The notes under the pieces were generated by a model. The model did no database searches. It had not been told where the DNA came from and worked only from the letters and a program-made list of their open reading frames with translations. 64,000 bases of DNA, from the NCBI GenBank assembly GCA_949316495.1, contig OX439005.1:11028001-11092000 (forward strand). The letters run 5' to 3'. How positions within the stretch are numbered: position 1 is the first letter of the stretch; every line of letters begins with the position of its first letter. Both the position numbers and the translations under genes were made by a program. This DNA is from Amphiduros pacificus (lineage: Eukaryota; Annelida; Polychaeta; Phyllodocida; Hesionidae). Shown here piece by piece: positions 1 through 32,447 of the stretch.

Positions 1-3000
1 GCATTCCAGTCACTCTTTCAAAAGAAAAAAATGGCCAGATGTCTAAAGCAACAACACCAAGGGCAATCAATAATAAGAGAGGTGGATAAAAAGGTAGTAA
101 CATCCCATGCCAATGCTGGGCAAACTTTCCATGTTGCATATTGATTATAAATTGTAAAGCCATAAAGCATAGAAGCCATTCACTGAAGCTGGGCAAAAGC
201 AGTTTAACACTTTCTATCTTACATTGTCAACATGTCCCCACTTGTTGATGATTCTAAATTATTTAGCAAACAGAAGGAAAATGTATCTGCAAATACATTT
301 TTGGCAGATATCTGTAATAATCATTTTTGCCAGAATATTACAACTTTGAAAACCACAACTTTCAAAATAATACACCACAGTGATGAGCTACGAAATTGTT
401 TCTCTTTTCTCAAATGATTAAATCAAAAAGCATCTTTTGGCAGTGACTGTACTTGGTTCAAAAATGTTTTTTCTGTAATGTTTTTTTGATGTTCAGGTCT
501 GGTTGCCATTGATCTTACAAGTCAGTATACTTGTTTTAATAAATCATGCTGAGACACTTTTGCACACTCTACAGCAATACAATATTGTGTACTTACATCT
601 GCAATCAGATTATCAAAGGTCCCACCTTCATATCCACAACACATTATAGTATTCATAGATCAACTATTTTCTTGCTTATGATCCTATATATTTGTTGTTG
701 GAACATTGCGGATTTACATGATTTTCTAGAGGGATTCCTTAATAATAAGCCCCAATATGTATTATTATGGGAATTTTTTAAAAGACCAAAGTAGGGCACC
801 AGAGTGTAAACTTCTGTATTCAAGCAGAGGAACTTTCTGGTTTTGACTCCCTACCCTAATTTTTGGTTTCGACATTACATTCAAAACAAACAAAAAATGG
901 AAAATAAGCTCCTCATTCAGAATGAATAAGTGAATGTCTATCTGTTATTTACAATTGCCGAGAATTCTTCCTGACATATTTCTTGGGTCATTTTTGTAAA
1001 CTTTTTTTTTCAAAATCAGAAAAAAAACGTTTTTCTGGCCTAATAGTATGCCAAGGAAGCCTGGCTTCCCATTCTTGGAGCCTTTAAATAGACAGAAAAT
1101 ATATTTTGCAGATTCACATGAAAGTGTAACATTTAGATGATAAAACCCATTACATAACAGTAAACTTACATTACTCTTGGTTAAGAATGTGTGCAATATG
1201 TGTTTTACAGTATACAAATTAAATAAAAAAGCTAAACTTATGTACATGCTTACATAGGCAGAATATAAGAACTTACTAAAGTTGTTAAGTACAAAAATAA
1301 CTAATCAACAGTTTCATGAAATCTTTTAACCAATAAATCTTAAAATCATACAATTTTTTGTTTTCATCTGTAATAAACTACAATGAATAAAAACACCACT
1401 GACTTTATTTCCTTATATTGAATTTCAATTATAAGCATTCCATTAACATAAATCTTGTTCCTTTTAATGAGCCATTGGTGTAAGTGGCTTGAAGTAAAAT
1501 CTTTCATCCAAGGGGAGGCACAAAGAAAGTTCATGACCCAAAAGCAAAGTTAGTACTGCTGCAATAATTTGTAGTATTGTTTACTTGCTTTGATGAATCT
1601 TGTGGAGACAGTCAATCTTGTGAGCAGGAGCAAGCCTGAATCAGGCTGTTCAGACTAGAATAATAAAGTTAGATATTGAAAAATCTGTTTTATTTCCTTG
1701 TAAATAATTAAAGGTTATCAAACTTTGAATGCAACCGAGATAACCCCTCCCAACAATCTACTGATCATGATGGATACTTTTTGAACAATGAAAGATGTTT
1801 TAAAGCAATTATACAGGGAGAGCTGCATTTTCAGGGATAACGAGTGAAGATGCATTGAAAGACCTATGCCTCGACTCTTGATTCTGGGAAAGTGAAAGGA
1901 AAGAAAACTGTGAGCCGCTGTTTCATCAATACACTTGCCATGCATTGAGAAACCAAAAAAAACCCTTGCTTCATGAAAATAAATTTTCATGTAAGAAAGC
2001 AGTGTCAAGCCATGTTGTGGAAACTGGATTGTTGGTGCAGGTTAAGTGCAAAGAAACTCAATTTCTTGGAGTTCGCAATACCAAATGCTCATCAATTTCA
2101 TCAAGATACATATCACTTTCTCGTTATTTTGTATTTAAAAAAAAAAAGAAGCTCTCAGTCTGTGGGCCAAAGCCATTTTTTAGCTATTATCAATCCAGGA
2201 AGAAAGGACATTACAAGTTAGCTATTCAGCTGTGGGCAAATATCTTTATAATCTTAGTAACTCTTAAAATCATACAGAGGATCACCCCACATTGGTATCC
2301 TGATATTTCATGATCTGAAACGAGCAATCCACCCCTACATCACCAAGATTTTATGGTGCTACAAACCAATTTAATCTTGATAATATTCAATACCAAAAAA
2401 TGTTGCAGAAAGTCTGCTTCCTGTACATTTTGATATTTATTAAGTGAATCTTTCTATAAAGTTTCAAAGTGAGCCAAAGTGATGTTGACCGTAACATTTT
2501 TCTCCAACCAATTCTACCACAGCCTATGGTCTTGACCTTATTTTAGGTCTAAAAGGGTCACAGAAAGGTCAGCTTTCATATTGTAAGATATTGATACAGA
2601 GAAGGTTCTGTAAAGTTTAAAAGCGATTGGTCAGGATTTGTTGTGTTAATAAGCCAATGTTTGATGTTGACCTTATTTCATAGTTCAGGTTAAGGTCAGG
2701 GTCAAACTTGTTCCAGATTTTGAAAAAATTTTGGGGTACGGTAAAGTGATGGCAACAGACCAATTTCAAATTATTTGAATGCTAAATATCCTTGACTTTT
2801 GGACATTTTTACCTTCTTAGTACCTCAATGAAACAGTTTCATAAAACATGCACAACAATCATAAAACATAGGATTTGTAACATATCATATGCCATTAGAA
2901 CTTCATAAAATCTAAGAAATATATTTTGAAATAGAACATGCAAGTTCTAAACTAAAAAAGATTAATCAAATTTAATTATTAATCAAATATCATGAAAAAA

Positions 3001-3896
3001 CTTAAAAACCTCATTTGGCTTTGCGTTAAACCTTATAAACCAGTAAAATATTGGTCAAGTTGTCAAATTTTTATTTTTTTAATAGGCTTTTGGTTCATGT
3101 TATGATGCATAACTGTTAAACATTTGATATATAAAAACCAAATATTACATGTAAGAGCATTAACATTATTGCATGGAGACTGATGGACGGAGATTCCAAG
3201 ATGACCACAATACCCTATCAATACATATCACTTTCTCATTATTTTGTATGTACCTGTTTGGCCAAATGGTTAAATGAAAGATTAAATCTATGAAGAATGC
3301 CAAAATTACAAACCAGAAATAAAATACTACAAACATCTGCTTGGTGTTTGTGTGCTTTGATATGTATACTTGGAATGGCAATACAAAATTTGGAACCACC
3401 AGTCTGAGGAAAAAATACTATTGGCTCTTGGCAAACAATTTGTATCAAAGTATGTTATGCTTACGGTTTTATCTTTTGATTGAGCTTTTCAAAATAATTC
3501 AAATTTCCCATTCAAATCAACCTCTTGGCTGTATTTGTGATAAATATGGAAATTAATAATTTTTTTGGTGATAATATGGGTTGATAGCTCTGCTGACTTG
3601 AATGAAAACACATGAACTGCGATAAAGTGCAATAATCAACCAGGTTATGATTTTCCATACAAGATCCCAATTCAGTTTTGATGAGATATTCATTAATATT
3701 TTGTAGATCATTATCTTGTTACCAATGCAATATTTCATGCACAAAATTTGTGATTTTTTCAAAAATCTAATAGCTATCACTAAGTTGTCAAGGAGGCTGC
3801 CATTTTAAATAACATAGCCAATGAGAATCAAGATAACAAGTTGGGGCCAAATTTGATATGTAACATGTTCAAAAACATTACAAAAAAGCAATGATA
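1..3896. other. Non-coding, downstream of PAK
   Basis: AT-rich sequence with no convincing coding frame on either strand. Around 2460-2720 it holds degraded copies of the TGACCTTA/AAGGTCA repeats seen all over the PAK introns. Part of it could be a long PAK 3' UTR, but nothing in it proves that. Confidence 0.5.
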
Positions 3897-4330
3897 TGCA
3901 CAGCTCAAATGCCATTGATATATGTTTATTCACTTTTGATGGTTGCGAGATTTTGCATGCACACAAATTTTGAATTGAAGGTCAATGTGTCAAGGTCAAA
4001 GGTCACATGCCTAAGAAATTATAACTAGGCACAGCTATGACCTAAGACATTTCTGTATACCAAGTTTTAATTTCCTCTAATAAGTGGTTGCTAAGATATG
4101 CTCCGTACAAAATTTGTGACCTCGAGGTCACTGCACTAAGGTCAATGGTAACATCACTAAGATTTGAAGGAATCTGAATCTTCACCTATATATCTACCTC
4201 TATATAAAATATGAAAGATAGTAGTACTGGTAGTTTTGGAGAAGATTTTTAAAGAAATGTTGACAGACGGACGGACAGACATTTCCCCCCCTCCTAAAGC
4301 TCTGCGAGCTTAAGTCTCAGCAGAGCTAAA
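3897..4330 (+). repeat. Dispersed repeat, 'GACGGACGGACAGAC' tail family
   Basis: About 430 bp, from AAAAAGCAATGATATGCAC to the tail GACAGACGGACGGACAGACA followed by CTCTGCGAGC and CAGCAGAGCTAAAAA. Related copies occur at about 11873-12200, 12205-12615 and 23600-24065, and a short 3' piece at about 28080-28215. The shared order of blocks (TGTCAAGGTCAAAGGTCAC, CAGCTATGACC, CACTAAGGTCAATGG, GTTTTGGAGAAGATTTTT, tail) shows one family. No coding capacity is seen, so it is probably a non-autonomous element. Confidence 0.7.
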
Positions 4331-5110
4331 AATGCTACACAAATCTGTTCAGAAATTACCTCAGACTTTGCATTTATGTCATTCTTCTTCAGGTTCTTTG
4401 TCTTCAAACTTTTAAAGTGGAAGAAGTCTCATATTTTTTTTCTGTTATTAGAGATCTTTTCATGGCAAATTCATACACAAGTTTAAATTATTTATTGAAA
4501 CTGAATGTCTAAGATGGGTAATAAATACCTGGATTGGTGCCATAAAAATCTTAAGTGAACACATTGTTTCCATTCCTTGTCATACACATTTGATATGCAG
4601 GTAAATATATCAATAACAAGCCAATGGAAATGGTGACCTAGTTCTGGGGACATCCCAGATCAACCAACTGACACAACCATGAAAAGGCTTTGGTGAGTGG
4701 ATGATTCCATATAGAGTGCTCCTTTGGCATGATGAGCATTACTGCACAGGTACCAAGCCCTTATCTTCCACTCTGCTGACCTCAACTCTACATTGATCAT
4801 ACATTCTTACTATGATTATCTTGGTCTACATTTCCATTTTGATTTTAAGATACATTGATAGTTATCATCTACAAATATTTGCTGATAAGTAATGCTTTAT
4901 TTGCCTCTCCTCAAAGTCATGCATAATATATTGAGAAGTTTTATTCTAGTATCAGGGACTATATTAATGCTGTGCAATAACAACATTTTTATATCAACAA
5001 ATTCAATCATTATGATTATAAAATATGATGTGCCATTATTCTTCTAGGGAAGATATACATTCCTCACATAATCATGGTATCATGGTAAAATAGTGTTGGA
5101 GGCAGTGGTG
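4331..5110. other. PAK 3' flank or 3' UTR
   Basis: No repeat family was recognised here, apart from the candidate polyadenylation hexamer. The 3' UTR of the kinase gene should start in this stretch. Confidence 0.4.
4896..4901 (-). promoter_or_regulatory. Candidate PAK polyadenylation signal
   Basis: AATAAA on the minus strand about 210 nt past the PAK stop codon, in GCAAATAAAGC. It is the nearest canonical hexamer downstream. Several others lie further along, so the true 3' end is not settled. Confidence 0.35.
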
Positions 5111-25061
<19,951 letters not shown>

Positions 25062-25599
25062 TTCTTCCTGCAAAAAAATAAAAATAAAAAATTGTAACCA
25101 TTGATTTTTTCACAGGTATCATATTTATTTAAGTTATTATTATTATCAGTTACTTCATTGTGTAATACCTTGAAATATATGAAAAGATTGCACTGAACTT
25201 GATCCCTGAAGGGCAATGGATTTGATTATGCCATTTCACCTTTCAGTTCCCCTCCGTTACATTCATGTCTTTAACCTCACAAAAATTCATATTACATCCT
25301 CATGCAAATTTGTTATATTCAGCTTTGTGGTTTATTGAGAATTTAGTTTATATTATCAACCCCCATCATGAGATATTCGCATTTCTTGTGCCAAGTTTTG
25401 AGTGGTCAATACAGATCTGTGTTAATCATTGACAAACATTCATATTGTAAGGTTTGAACCTAATAAATGGGGATTAAAATTTTTGCGAGGCTGCATTGTG
25501 CAAAAATGCATGTTTGACACAAAGCATTATATTTTACTTTCATGTTCAGACTTGGAAATGAGAAATGTTTTGCAAAGAAAACATAGGCATCTGAGATGC

Positions 25600-26036
25600 A
25601 TCAACCCTCAGCCCTGGTAACTCATTGCACAACATGCGCTCCACACAATATTTGTGAACAAAACGTCACTGCACCAAGGCAAATTGATGCAGGGGTAAAA
25701 AAAACATAAAATCTACTTCTTTGATAGCTTAGGTGTGTCAAGTATCATGAAACTGTCATCATTTACTCTAGAATTATTGAGATGGGCCGGTGACCTTGAA
25801 AAGCAGGTTAAGGTCACCATCCATCAAACTCATCTGGGGTCTTCACCAGATGCTTATGTGTGTTATTGCAATGTCGTGGATTTGACATAATTGTCCCTGT
25901 GACCTTGAAAAGTAGTGTAAAGTTTCATGAAGCTGCCATCATTTGTTCTCGAGTTGTCGCGATGACAAGGATGTTCGCTACAGACAGACATACATACCCA
26001 CGCCAGGAGTACTGCAATACCCTCAGCCTGATTACA
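25600..26036 (+). repeat. 145-bp-unit element, copy 2 (shorter)
   Basis: It has the same left end (CCCTCAGCCCTGGTAACT) and the same right-end block (CGCCAGGAGTACTGCAATAC, CCCTCAGCCTGATTAC) as 11022-11869, but fewer internal units. It breaks off into an ATT microsatellite where copy 1 has its closing hairpin. Confidence 0.7.
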
Positions 26037-26110
26037 TCTTTATTATTATTATTATTATTATCATTATTATCATCATTATTATTATCATTAATTTTAATGA
26101 TTAAATTTTA
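26037..26110 (+). repeat. ATT microsatellite
   Basis: Imperfect (ATT)n/(ATC) run directly after the 145-bp-unit element. Confidence 0.85.
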
Positions 26111-26183
26111 GATTGGATTTTAGTGAGTTTCAGTCTTCCCGATAACTGCCAGTCCAGACTGATATTTTTTGCCAAGGTCCAGC

Positions 26184-27467
26184 CAGGGTTGGGTTTCTTC
26201 CGGAAGAAACCTGTTTCTTCCGGGACAGCGGAAGAAACGTGGAAGAAACCTATTTCGTCCGGTTTCTTCCACTTTCTTCCGGAAGAAACTGGAAGAAACT
26301 TGGATGAAACTGGAAGAAACTTGGATGAAACATGGAAGAAAGTGGATAAACATTGTTAATTTGTTAAATTTATTTTGTTTGTTGTGGAGTATACATGATA
26401 CACAAGTATGTTTCAGGCAGGTTTGGGTTTCTTCCAGAAGAAACCTGTTTCTTCCAGAAGAAACCTGTTTCTTCCAGGACAGGAGAACAAACTTGGAAGA
26501 AATGATTTGTGTATATGGTTACCTTTTTGCCCATATGACTTGTAGTATTGTGTATTAATGATTTATCTAAAATGTAAAAAAACAAACAGCAGGTTTCTCA
26601 TTCAAATCTTTATTATCAATAAAATAAAACTTTTAAAAAGCAGTGATAAGTTTCTTCCCTATATAGGATTTCAGTTTCTTCCAGCCACAGCTAGCATGCA
26701 TAAACATTCATACCACCTCCCCCAATAGTGACCATTTGAATAGTATTCCATTTATATAATCCTTAGCATTCTAAACCAATTTATAGTCATTTTATTGACC
26801 ATTTCCAGTTTTTTCCAATTATTTCCAGTTTCTTCCACTTTAAGCGGACGAAACCTATTTCTTCCAGGATGGGCACACAAAGACAACATCAGGCATACAA
26901 AGAATAAAGCAATGATTTATACTTAAAACAATCTATAGTATAATACACCTTAAAAGTAAACCAGTTTTAAAAAGCAGTGATAAGTTTCTTCTGTAAGTTC
27001 TGTAAGATATTAGTTTCTTCCATCCATAGCTAGCATGCCTAAACATTCATGCCCCCACCCCCCATGAGTAACAATTTGAATATGTTTCATGTATGTATAG
27101 TATTCCATTTATATAATCAAGTCATTCCTTAGCATTCTAAACCAATTCTACAATCATTTTATGAAATATTTCCAGTTTCTTCCATTTATTTCCAGTTTCT
27201 TCCGGGAGGATAAGTTTCTTCCATCCAGTAAGCCTGCATATACATTCATACCCCCAACCCCCCCATGTGTGACCATTTGAATAAAGTTGTTCCTTAGCAT
27301 TCTAAACCCATTTTACAGTCATTTTAGTAAATATTTCAACTTTAATCCAATTATTTCTAGTTTCTTCCAGTTTCTTCCAGTTTCTTCCGCTTTAAGCGGA
27401 AGAAACCTGTTTCTTCCGCCCTTTCGTCCGGTTTTTTCCGCCTAGCGGAAGAAACGTGCCAACCCTG
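26184..27467. mobile_element. Non-autonomous hAT element with amplified TTTCTTCC motif
   Basis: It is flanked on both sides by the same 8 bases, GGTCCAGC (26176-26183 and 27468-27475), the 8-bp target duplication typical of hAT transposons. Termini are inverted: CAGGGTTGG then TTTCTTCCG on the left, and CAGGGTTGGCACGTTTCTTC on the minus strand at the right. CAGGGTTGG is a typical hAT terminus. The interior holds dozens of GTTTCTTCC/GGAAGAAAC copies in both orientations and about three tandem copies of a roughly 300-bp block (near 26630, 26970 and 27205) with CTAGCATGC and CATTCATACC. There is no transposase. The perfect duplication suggests a fairly recent insertion. Confidence 0.88.
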
Positions 27468-27475
27468 GGTCCAGC

Positions 27476-29993
27476 ATATTTTCCGCCGTAATCAGACCTT
27501 GTGTCCAACATGGATTTCTATGAAAATTCTAACTTTTCTCAAATCTTATGCCACAATAAGTTCGGCAGTCATTTTAAAAGTAAAATTTAAATACAAAGTT
27601 TCAAAGACACATCATTGTGCAATACATAAATTTTTGAATGCGAATGAATACTGTGGTGGCACAATGTTCATTTTTGTGCCAAAAATAAGAGCTTCTCCCC
27701 GTCACTTCCACTTTTTATAATGGCGATCTCATGTCATGTATATGCATATATCTATTCACTGTATATCTATCAAACTTTCTATCAAACTTTCTGAAGGTTC
27801 TGTAGGCCAGTCAAGTTGCTTTTCCTAAAATATAAACAGTAATCGTGCACCTCCTTGAAAATGCTGGGTGCTTCAGACTTTCATTTCTCGGGTTGCCTTC
27901 CTTCCTCTTTGCTATAACATAATCACAACTATGATAGGGTTCCAGTACAACCATGGCTCAAGGGCATATCCTTTGAAATGTTGACGTTGAAGATTAATTT
28001 CTGACATTGACTGGCTGTATGTCTTCAGAACATATTGTCTGATGTGGGTCAAAAACCTTTGGCGAACACTGACAACACCTTCTGTATTTATAAAATTTGA
28101 AACATATATTACTAGTAGTTTTGGAGAAGATTTTTTTTTTAGTGTTGACAGACAGACATTTTCCCCACTCCTGAAGCTCTGCGACTTCAAAGAGGTCAAG
28201 CAGAGCCAAAGACTAAAAAGTTCTGAAACAACATTTCTGTCAATCAGAGACTCGTCCATACTTATGCTGCCATCTAGTGGCCCACTATGTATGACACTGT
28301 TTCCACCCATTTGGAGTTTTGGACTTATTCTTGCTTATTCTACCAGAGAATAATGGACTCCACATCATCAGAAACACACAAATCAACTCTTTTAGATTGT
28401 CCAAATTCATCCAGTACAAGCAATGTTTGAATTATTACAGATTGAGTAGAGTGGTAGTTTGCACATTCCTGTGTGGCAGCATATTGTAGCATGTCATAGA
28501 ACAAGAAACTGCAAGATCAACTAGGATTCACCGGTGAAACCTAGAATTCCAGCAGGAAAAACATCATGAATACAAGTTAAGTCAGCCCCAAGAGAAGTTG
28601 GCCAGTCTTGGGTAGGTGAACTCGCCCCTCAAGACAACCCCGCCCATGTCACTTTGTAACATCTCAAAACTCATGAAATCCCTTTGAGTAGGCTATTTGA
28701 CCCTCAGGGCATCTATTGACTCCAGGTACCCTCGGTTGTCATTAATTTTCTTCCCATAACTTGATAATCTAACCACCTAAATCTAGAGGCTGCCTTCTCC
28801 TGGGGACAGACTTCACTTAGGGGCTGACTTCACTTGTTACTTTCGCCACATCCCCAGATTTCTGCACAACTGTGCCAATCTGTGGTTGGAGGCCTTCAGA
28901 AACAGAGGCCGGGCAACTGTCCGAACTGTCAATTGAAACTCATATATTTTGAACTCAGTACCACTCAACATAAAACTCACTGTATGCTCAACATTAAACT
29001 CAGATAAACGATATATTGGACATGTATCATTTTTACTCCACATACATAGATCTGCTTTCAGATCTACTAACTGGGATTGGGAAAATTGGGAGTGAAAAAC
29101 ATGAAAATGTCTCAATCTGGCTGCTGGTCACTGTATAATGAAAACTTTAAAAACCTCCACCAAAGCAACATTCTTGGACAAAGCACAGGGAGACTACTTA
29201 CAAGTTTCATGCTGCACTTGTTTACAATACAACTCAACAGGGATCCTATCATGATCTATGAGGCTATTTTAATCAATAGATTACGAAAAGTTAGTCTAAA
29301 AGTTTATGCGGCAAATGCAAGTGGCATCCCACCGAGAAAATATCATCTTATTTTTCAAGCCACAATAAAAATCATTTTCTTGTCAAGAGAGGAAATCAAA
29401 AGTCACAGTAAGTCAGACATAAACCCGTCATGACCTACATTTCAAAGAAATAGGTTTCGAATTCAGACACAGTACTTTAATTTCCTTCAGACTTTTTAAT
29501 TTATCTCTCTGACATGTCTTACGTTATATGTGAAGTTTTATAATACTAAGCAATTTGTGCTTTCATGGAATCAGTCTGGAAAAAGAAACCACTCAGAGGA
29601 TAGGAATCTGGGTGCGCCGTGGAAGTGTCCAGGATTTTTGAACGATCAGAGTCAGGCACGCACGAAATGTGGAAAAACTTGCGTGGTTTACTTTTCGATT
29701 TCTGCATTATGAAAGTACAGGAGCAATATATTACAACCAGAGCCATAATCACAATGGGTGGATGGTTAAAATATGGTTTACCTACCTCCACTATTGAGTT
29801 TGAAAGAATTTACTTCTCCGCCCACAAAGTTTTCTCACATTAACGCCATATTGAAAAGTTTAACAACATACGGGTACTTGCCGCGCACCTGATACATCCG
29901 GGGAACTCTCTCCATTTACTCGTGAAACCCACCAGAGGGCGATATATTCATTTTGCACATTCCCCACCGTGTCGCCACTATACAAATAACAAG
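27476..29993. other. Non-coding stretch, possible PAK upstream region
   Basis: It contains a piece (27495-27740) related to the repeat family at 63430-63560 and a short GACAGACATTTTCCCC-type tail at 28080-28215. No coding exon is recognised. A non-coding first exon or promoter of the kinase could lie here or further right, but I see no decisive signal. Confidence 0.45.
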
Positions 29994-30050
29994 TGTATGA
30001 AGGGCCATTAGTGTCACATAAAGACCAATCAGATTCAAGCACCCTACTAC

Positions 30051-30100
30051 AATCTGATTGGTCCGTTGCGTTACATGTAATGCAACGAACCAATCAAATT
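30051..30100. repeat. 50-bp CCAAT-bearing palindrome in the left arm
   Basis: A nearly perfect palindrome centred on TTACATGTAA, with ATTGGT on the left and ACCAAT on the right. It has about four mismatches. The right arm carries the matching palindrome at about 37240-37289. Confidence 0.85.
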
Positions 30101-31166
30101 AAAGTTAAGATTTTGCCGGTCATATGATCGTGAGGAGAGCTCTGATTGGTCCATTCGCTACAGGATGTAAATAAAAGCACATGTTTCTGGTAAGTAAACT
30201 GTTTGATGTTGCAAAGATGTGTCTAAATCTTCTCAATGCATTGACATATCGACTTAAAGTAAATATATTTATAATCTGTGAACCACTGCAGTTATCCTGA
30301 CATAGTTGACGTGATAATCATTAGCTTATTTATGCTCTTATCAGCACGTTTTAATGCCTAATTCATTTATACAATATACATATATAAACCTACATATATT
30401 TTTTTTTCATAGACTAATATTAAAAATGATGTATTCATTCCTTATGGAATACACTGGGGCTTTCACAGCTTTAAATAAACTGAATTACTTTTCATTTCAG
30501 ACACGCAGAACTAAGCTATAATTTGGAATGGTAGATTCCATACAGCACAGGCAGAGTTTTACTCACCCTCTATGCATGCTATGCCCAACACAGGGAGGAA
30601 CATCAACGTTTTGACAGAAGTAACCTGTTTTTTTAGTCTAAGCAAGTAAGTATTAGTGCAAGAAGTGCATCTTAATTGTGTACCTCATTATTGACTGTCT
30701 TAACTAAAAATTATCAAAAACAGTAACTTGAGAACTATGTTCTTTGGAAACAGAATCATATAAAGCAAATCTGGTGCATGGGACGTTACATACAATTTGA
30801 CCACTATTTCATTCCTTCATCAGTATATTCTGGTGAATTGTTGAAATTCACATTGAAATTTTCTGCATTTATAAAAAAAAATTATTCTTTTCTTCTCACT
30901 AAATCTATCATTTTCTACCTTTTCCTCCAATTAAGGATCTACAGACATGTTTGGTTGATAATTCTGTTTGAAGTCCTGAACAAAGAGACACACTCAGATT
31001 TAACAATAATAAATTAAAACAAAATGTTTATGGCTGGCCACCCGGGAATCACCTGTATAAAAAAAGTCTACTGGAATCATCTTGGTATCTGTTGTGTAAT
31101 TAATTTGAATTGGAAATACTGATGTTTGATCAAGAAAACAATTTTTGTTTAACTTTTCTTAATTTT

Positions 31167-32447
31167 ATGTTGCAGACCTAAAAAATGAATATTGCAGACA
31201 CAGGATATGTGTATTGCAGACAAAGATGTGTATCACAGACAGACCCAAGGATGACCTGGAGTATGTGTATTGCAGACCTGAAGGATGTGTATTGCAGGCC
31301 TAGAGTATGTGTATTGCAGACACAGAATGTGTGCTTTACAGACCTGAAGGAAGTGTATGACAAACCTAAAGGATGTGTATTACAGACCTGAAGGATGTGT
31401 ATTGCAGACCTAAAGGATATGTATTGCAGACCTGAAGGATGTGTATTGCAGACCTAAAGGATGTGTACTGCAGACCTAAAGGATGTGTATTGCAGACCTG
31501 AAGGATGTGTATTGCAGACCTAAAGGATGTGTACTGCAGACCTAAAGGATGTGTATTGCAGACCTAAAGGATGTGTACTGCAGACCTAAAGGATGTGTAT
31601 TGCAGACCTGAAGGATGTGTACTGCAGACCTAAAGGATGTGTACTGCAGACCTAAAGGATGTGTATGACAAACCTAAAGGATGTGTATTACAAACCTGAA
31701 GGAAGTGTATGACAAACCTAAAGGATATGTATTACAAACCTAAAGGATATGTATTACAAACCTGAAGGATATGTATTGCAGACCTGAAGGATGTGTATTG
31801 CAGACCTGAAGGATGTGTATTGCAGACCTGAAGGATGTGTATTGCAGACCTGAAGGATATGTATTGCAGACCTGAAGGATGTGTATTGCAGACCTGAAGG
31901 ATATGTATTGCAGACCTGAATGATGTGTACTGCAGACCTAAAGGATGTGTATTGCAGACCTAAAGGATGTGTACTGCAGACCTAAAGGATGTGTACTGCA
32001 GACCTAAAGGATGTGTATTGCAGACCTGAAGGATGTGTACTGCAGACCTAAAGGATGTGTATTGCAGACCTAAAGGATATGTATTGCAGACCTGAAGGAT
32101 ATGTATTGCGGACCTGAAGGATGTGTACTGCAGACCTAAAGGATATGTATTGCAGACCTGAAGGATGTGTATTGCAGACCTGAAGGATATGTATTGCAGA
32201 CCTGAAGGATGTGTATTGCAGACCTGAAGGATGTGTATGACAAACCTAAAGGATGTGTATTACAAACCTAAAGGAAGTGTATGACAAACCTAAAGGAAGT
32301 GTATGACAAACCTAAAGGAAGTGTATGACAAACCTAAAGGAAGTGTATTGCAGACCTGAAGGATGTGTATTGCAGACCTGAAGGATGTGTATTGCAGACC
32401 TGAAGGATGTGTATTGCAGACACAGAATGTGTGCTTTACAGACCAAA
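31167..32447 (+). repeat. 22-bp minisatellite array
   Basis: Nearly 60 head-to-tail copies of GGATGTGTATTGCAGACCTG plus AA, with Y/R variants (TACTGCAGACCTAAA, TATGACAAACCTAAA). A variant unit, CAGAATGTGTGCTTTACAG, occurs only near the start (31322) and at the very end (32422). A few remnant units lie outside at 35050-35110. Confidence 0.95.

Noticed and set aside
1718-2313. Opposed 96- and 122-residue frames
   Set aside because: No domain, no repeated or conserved signal and composition typical of chance frames in AT-rich DNA.
26120-26585. GRNLDETGRNLDE-type frames
   Set aside because: Translation of the amplified TTTCTTCC motif of a hAT element; both strands are open for the same reason.
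27912-28353. 132-residue minus-strand frame as an upstream PAK exon
   Set aside because: It spans a piece of the GACGGAC-tail dispersed repeat, and the PAK family starts at MFGK in the exon at 25061, so no extra coding exon is needed.
29985-30190. CCAAT-rich sequence as a PAK promoter
   Set aside because: The same sequence occurs inverted at 37150-37345, so it belongs to the arms of the large inverted-repeat structure; nothing links it to the kinase gene.
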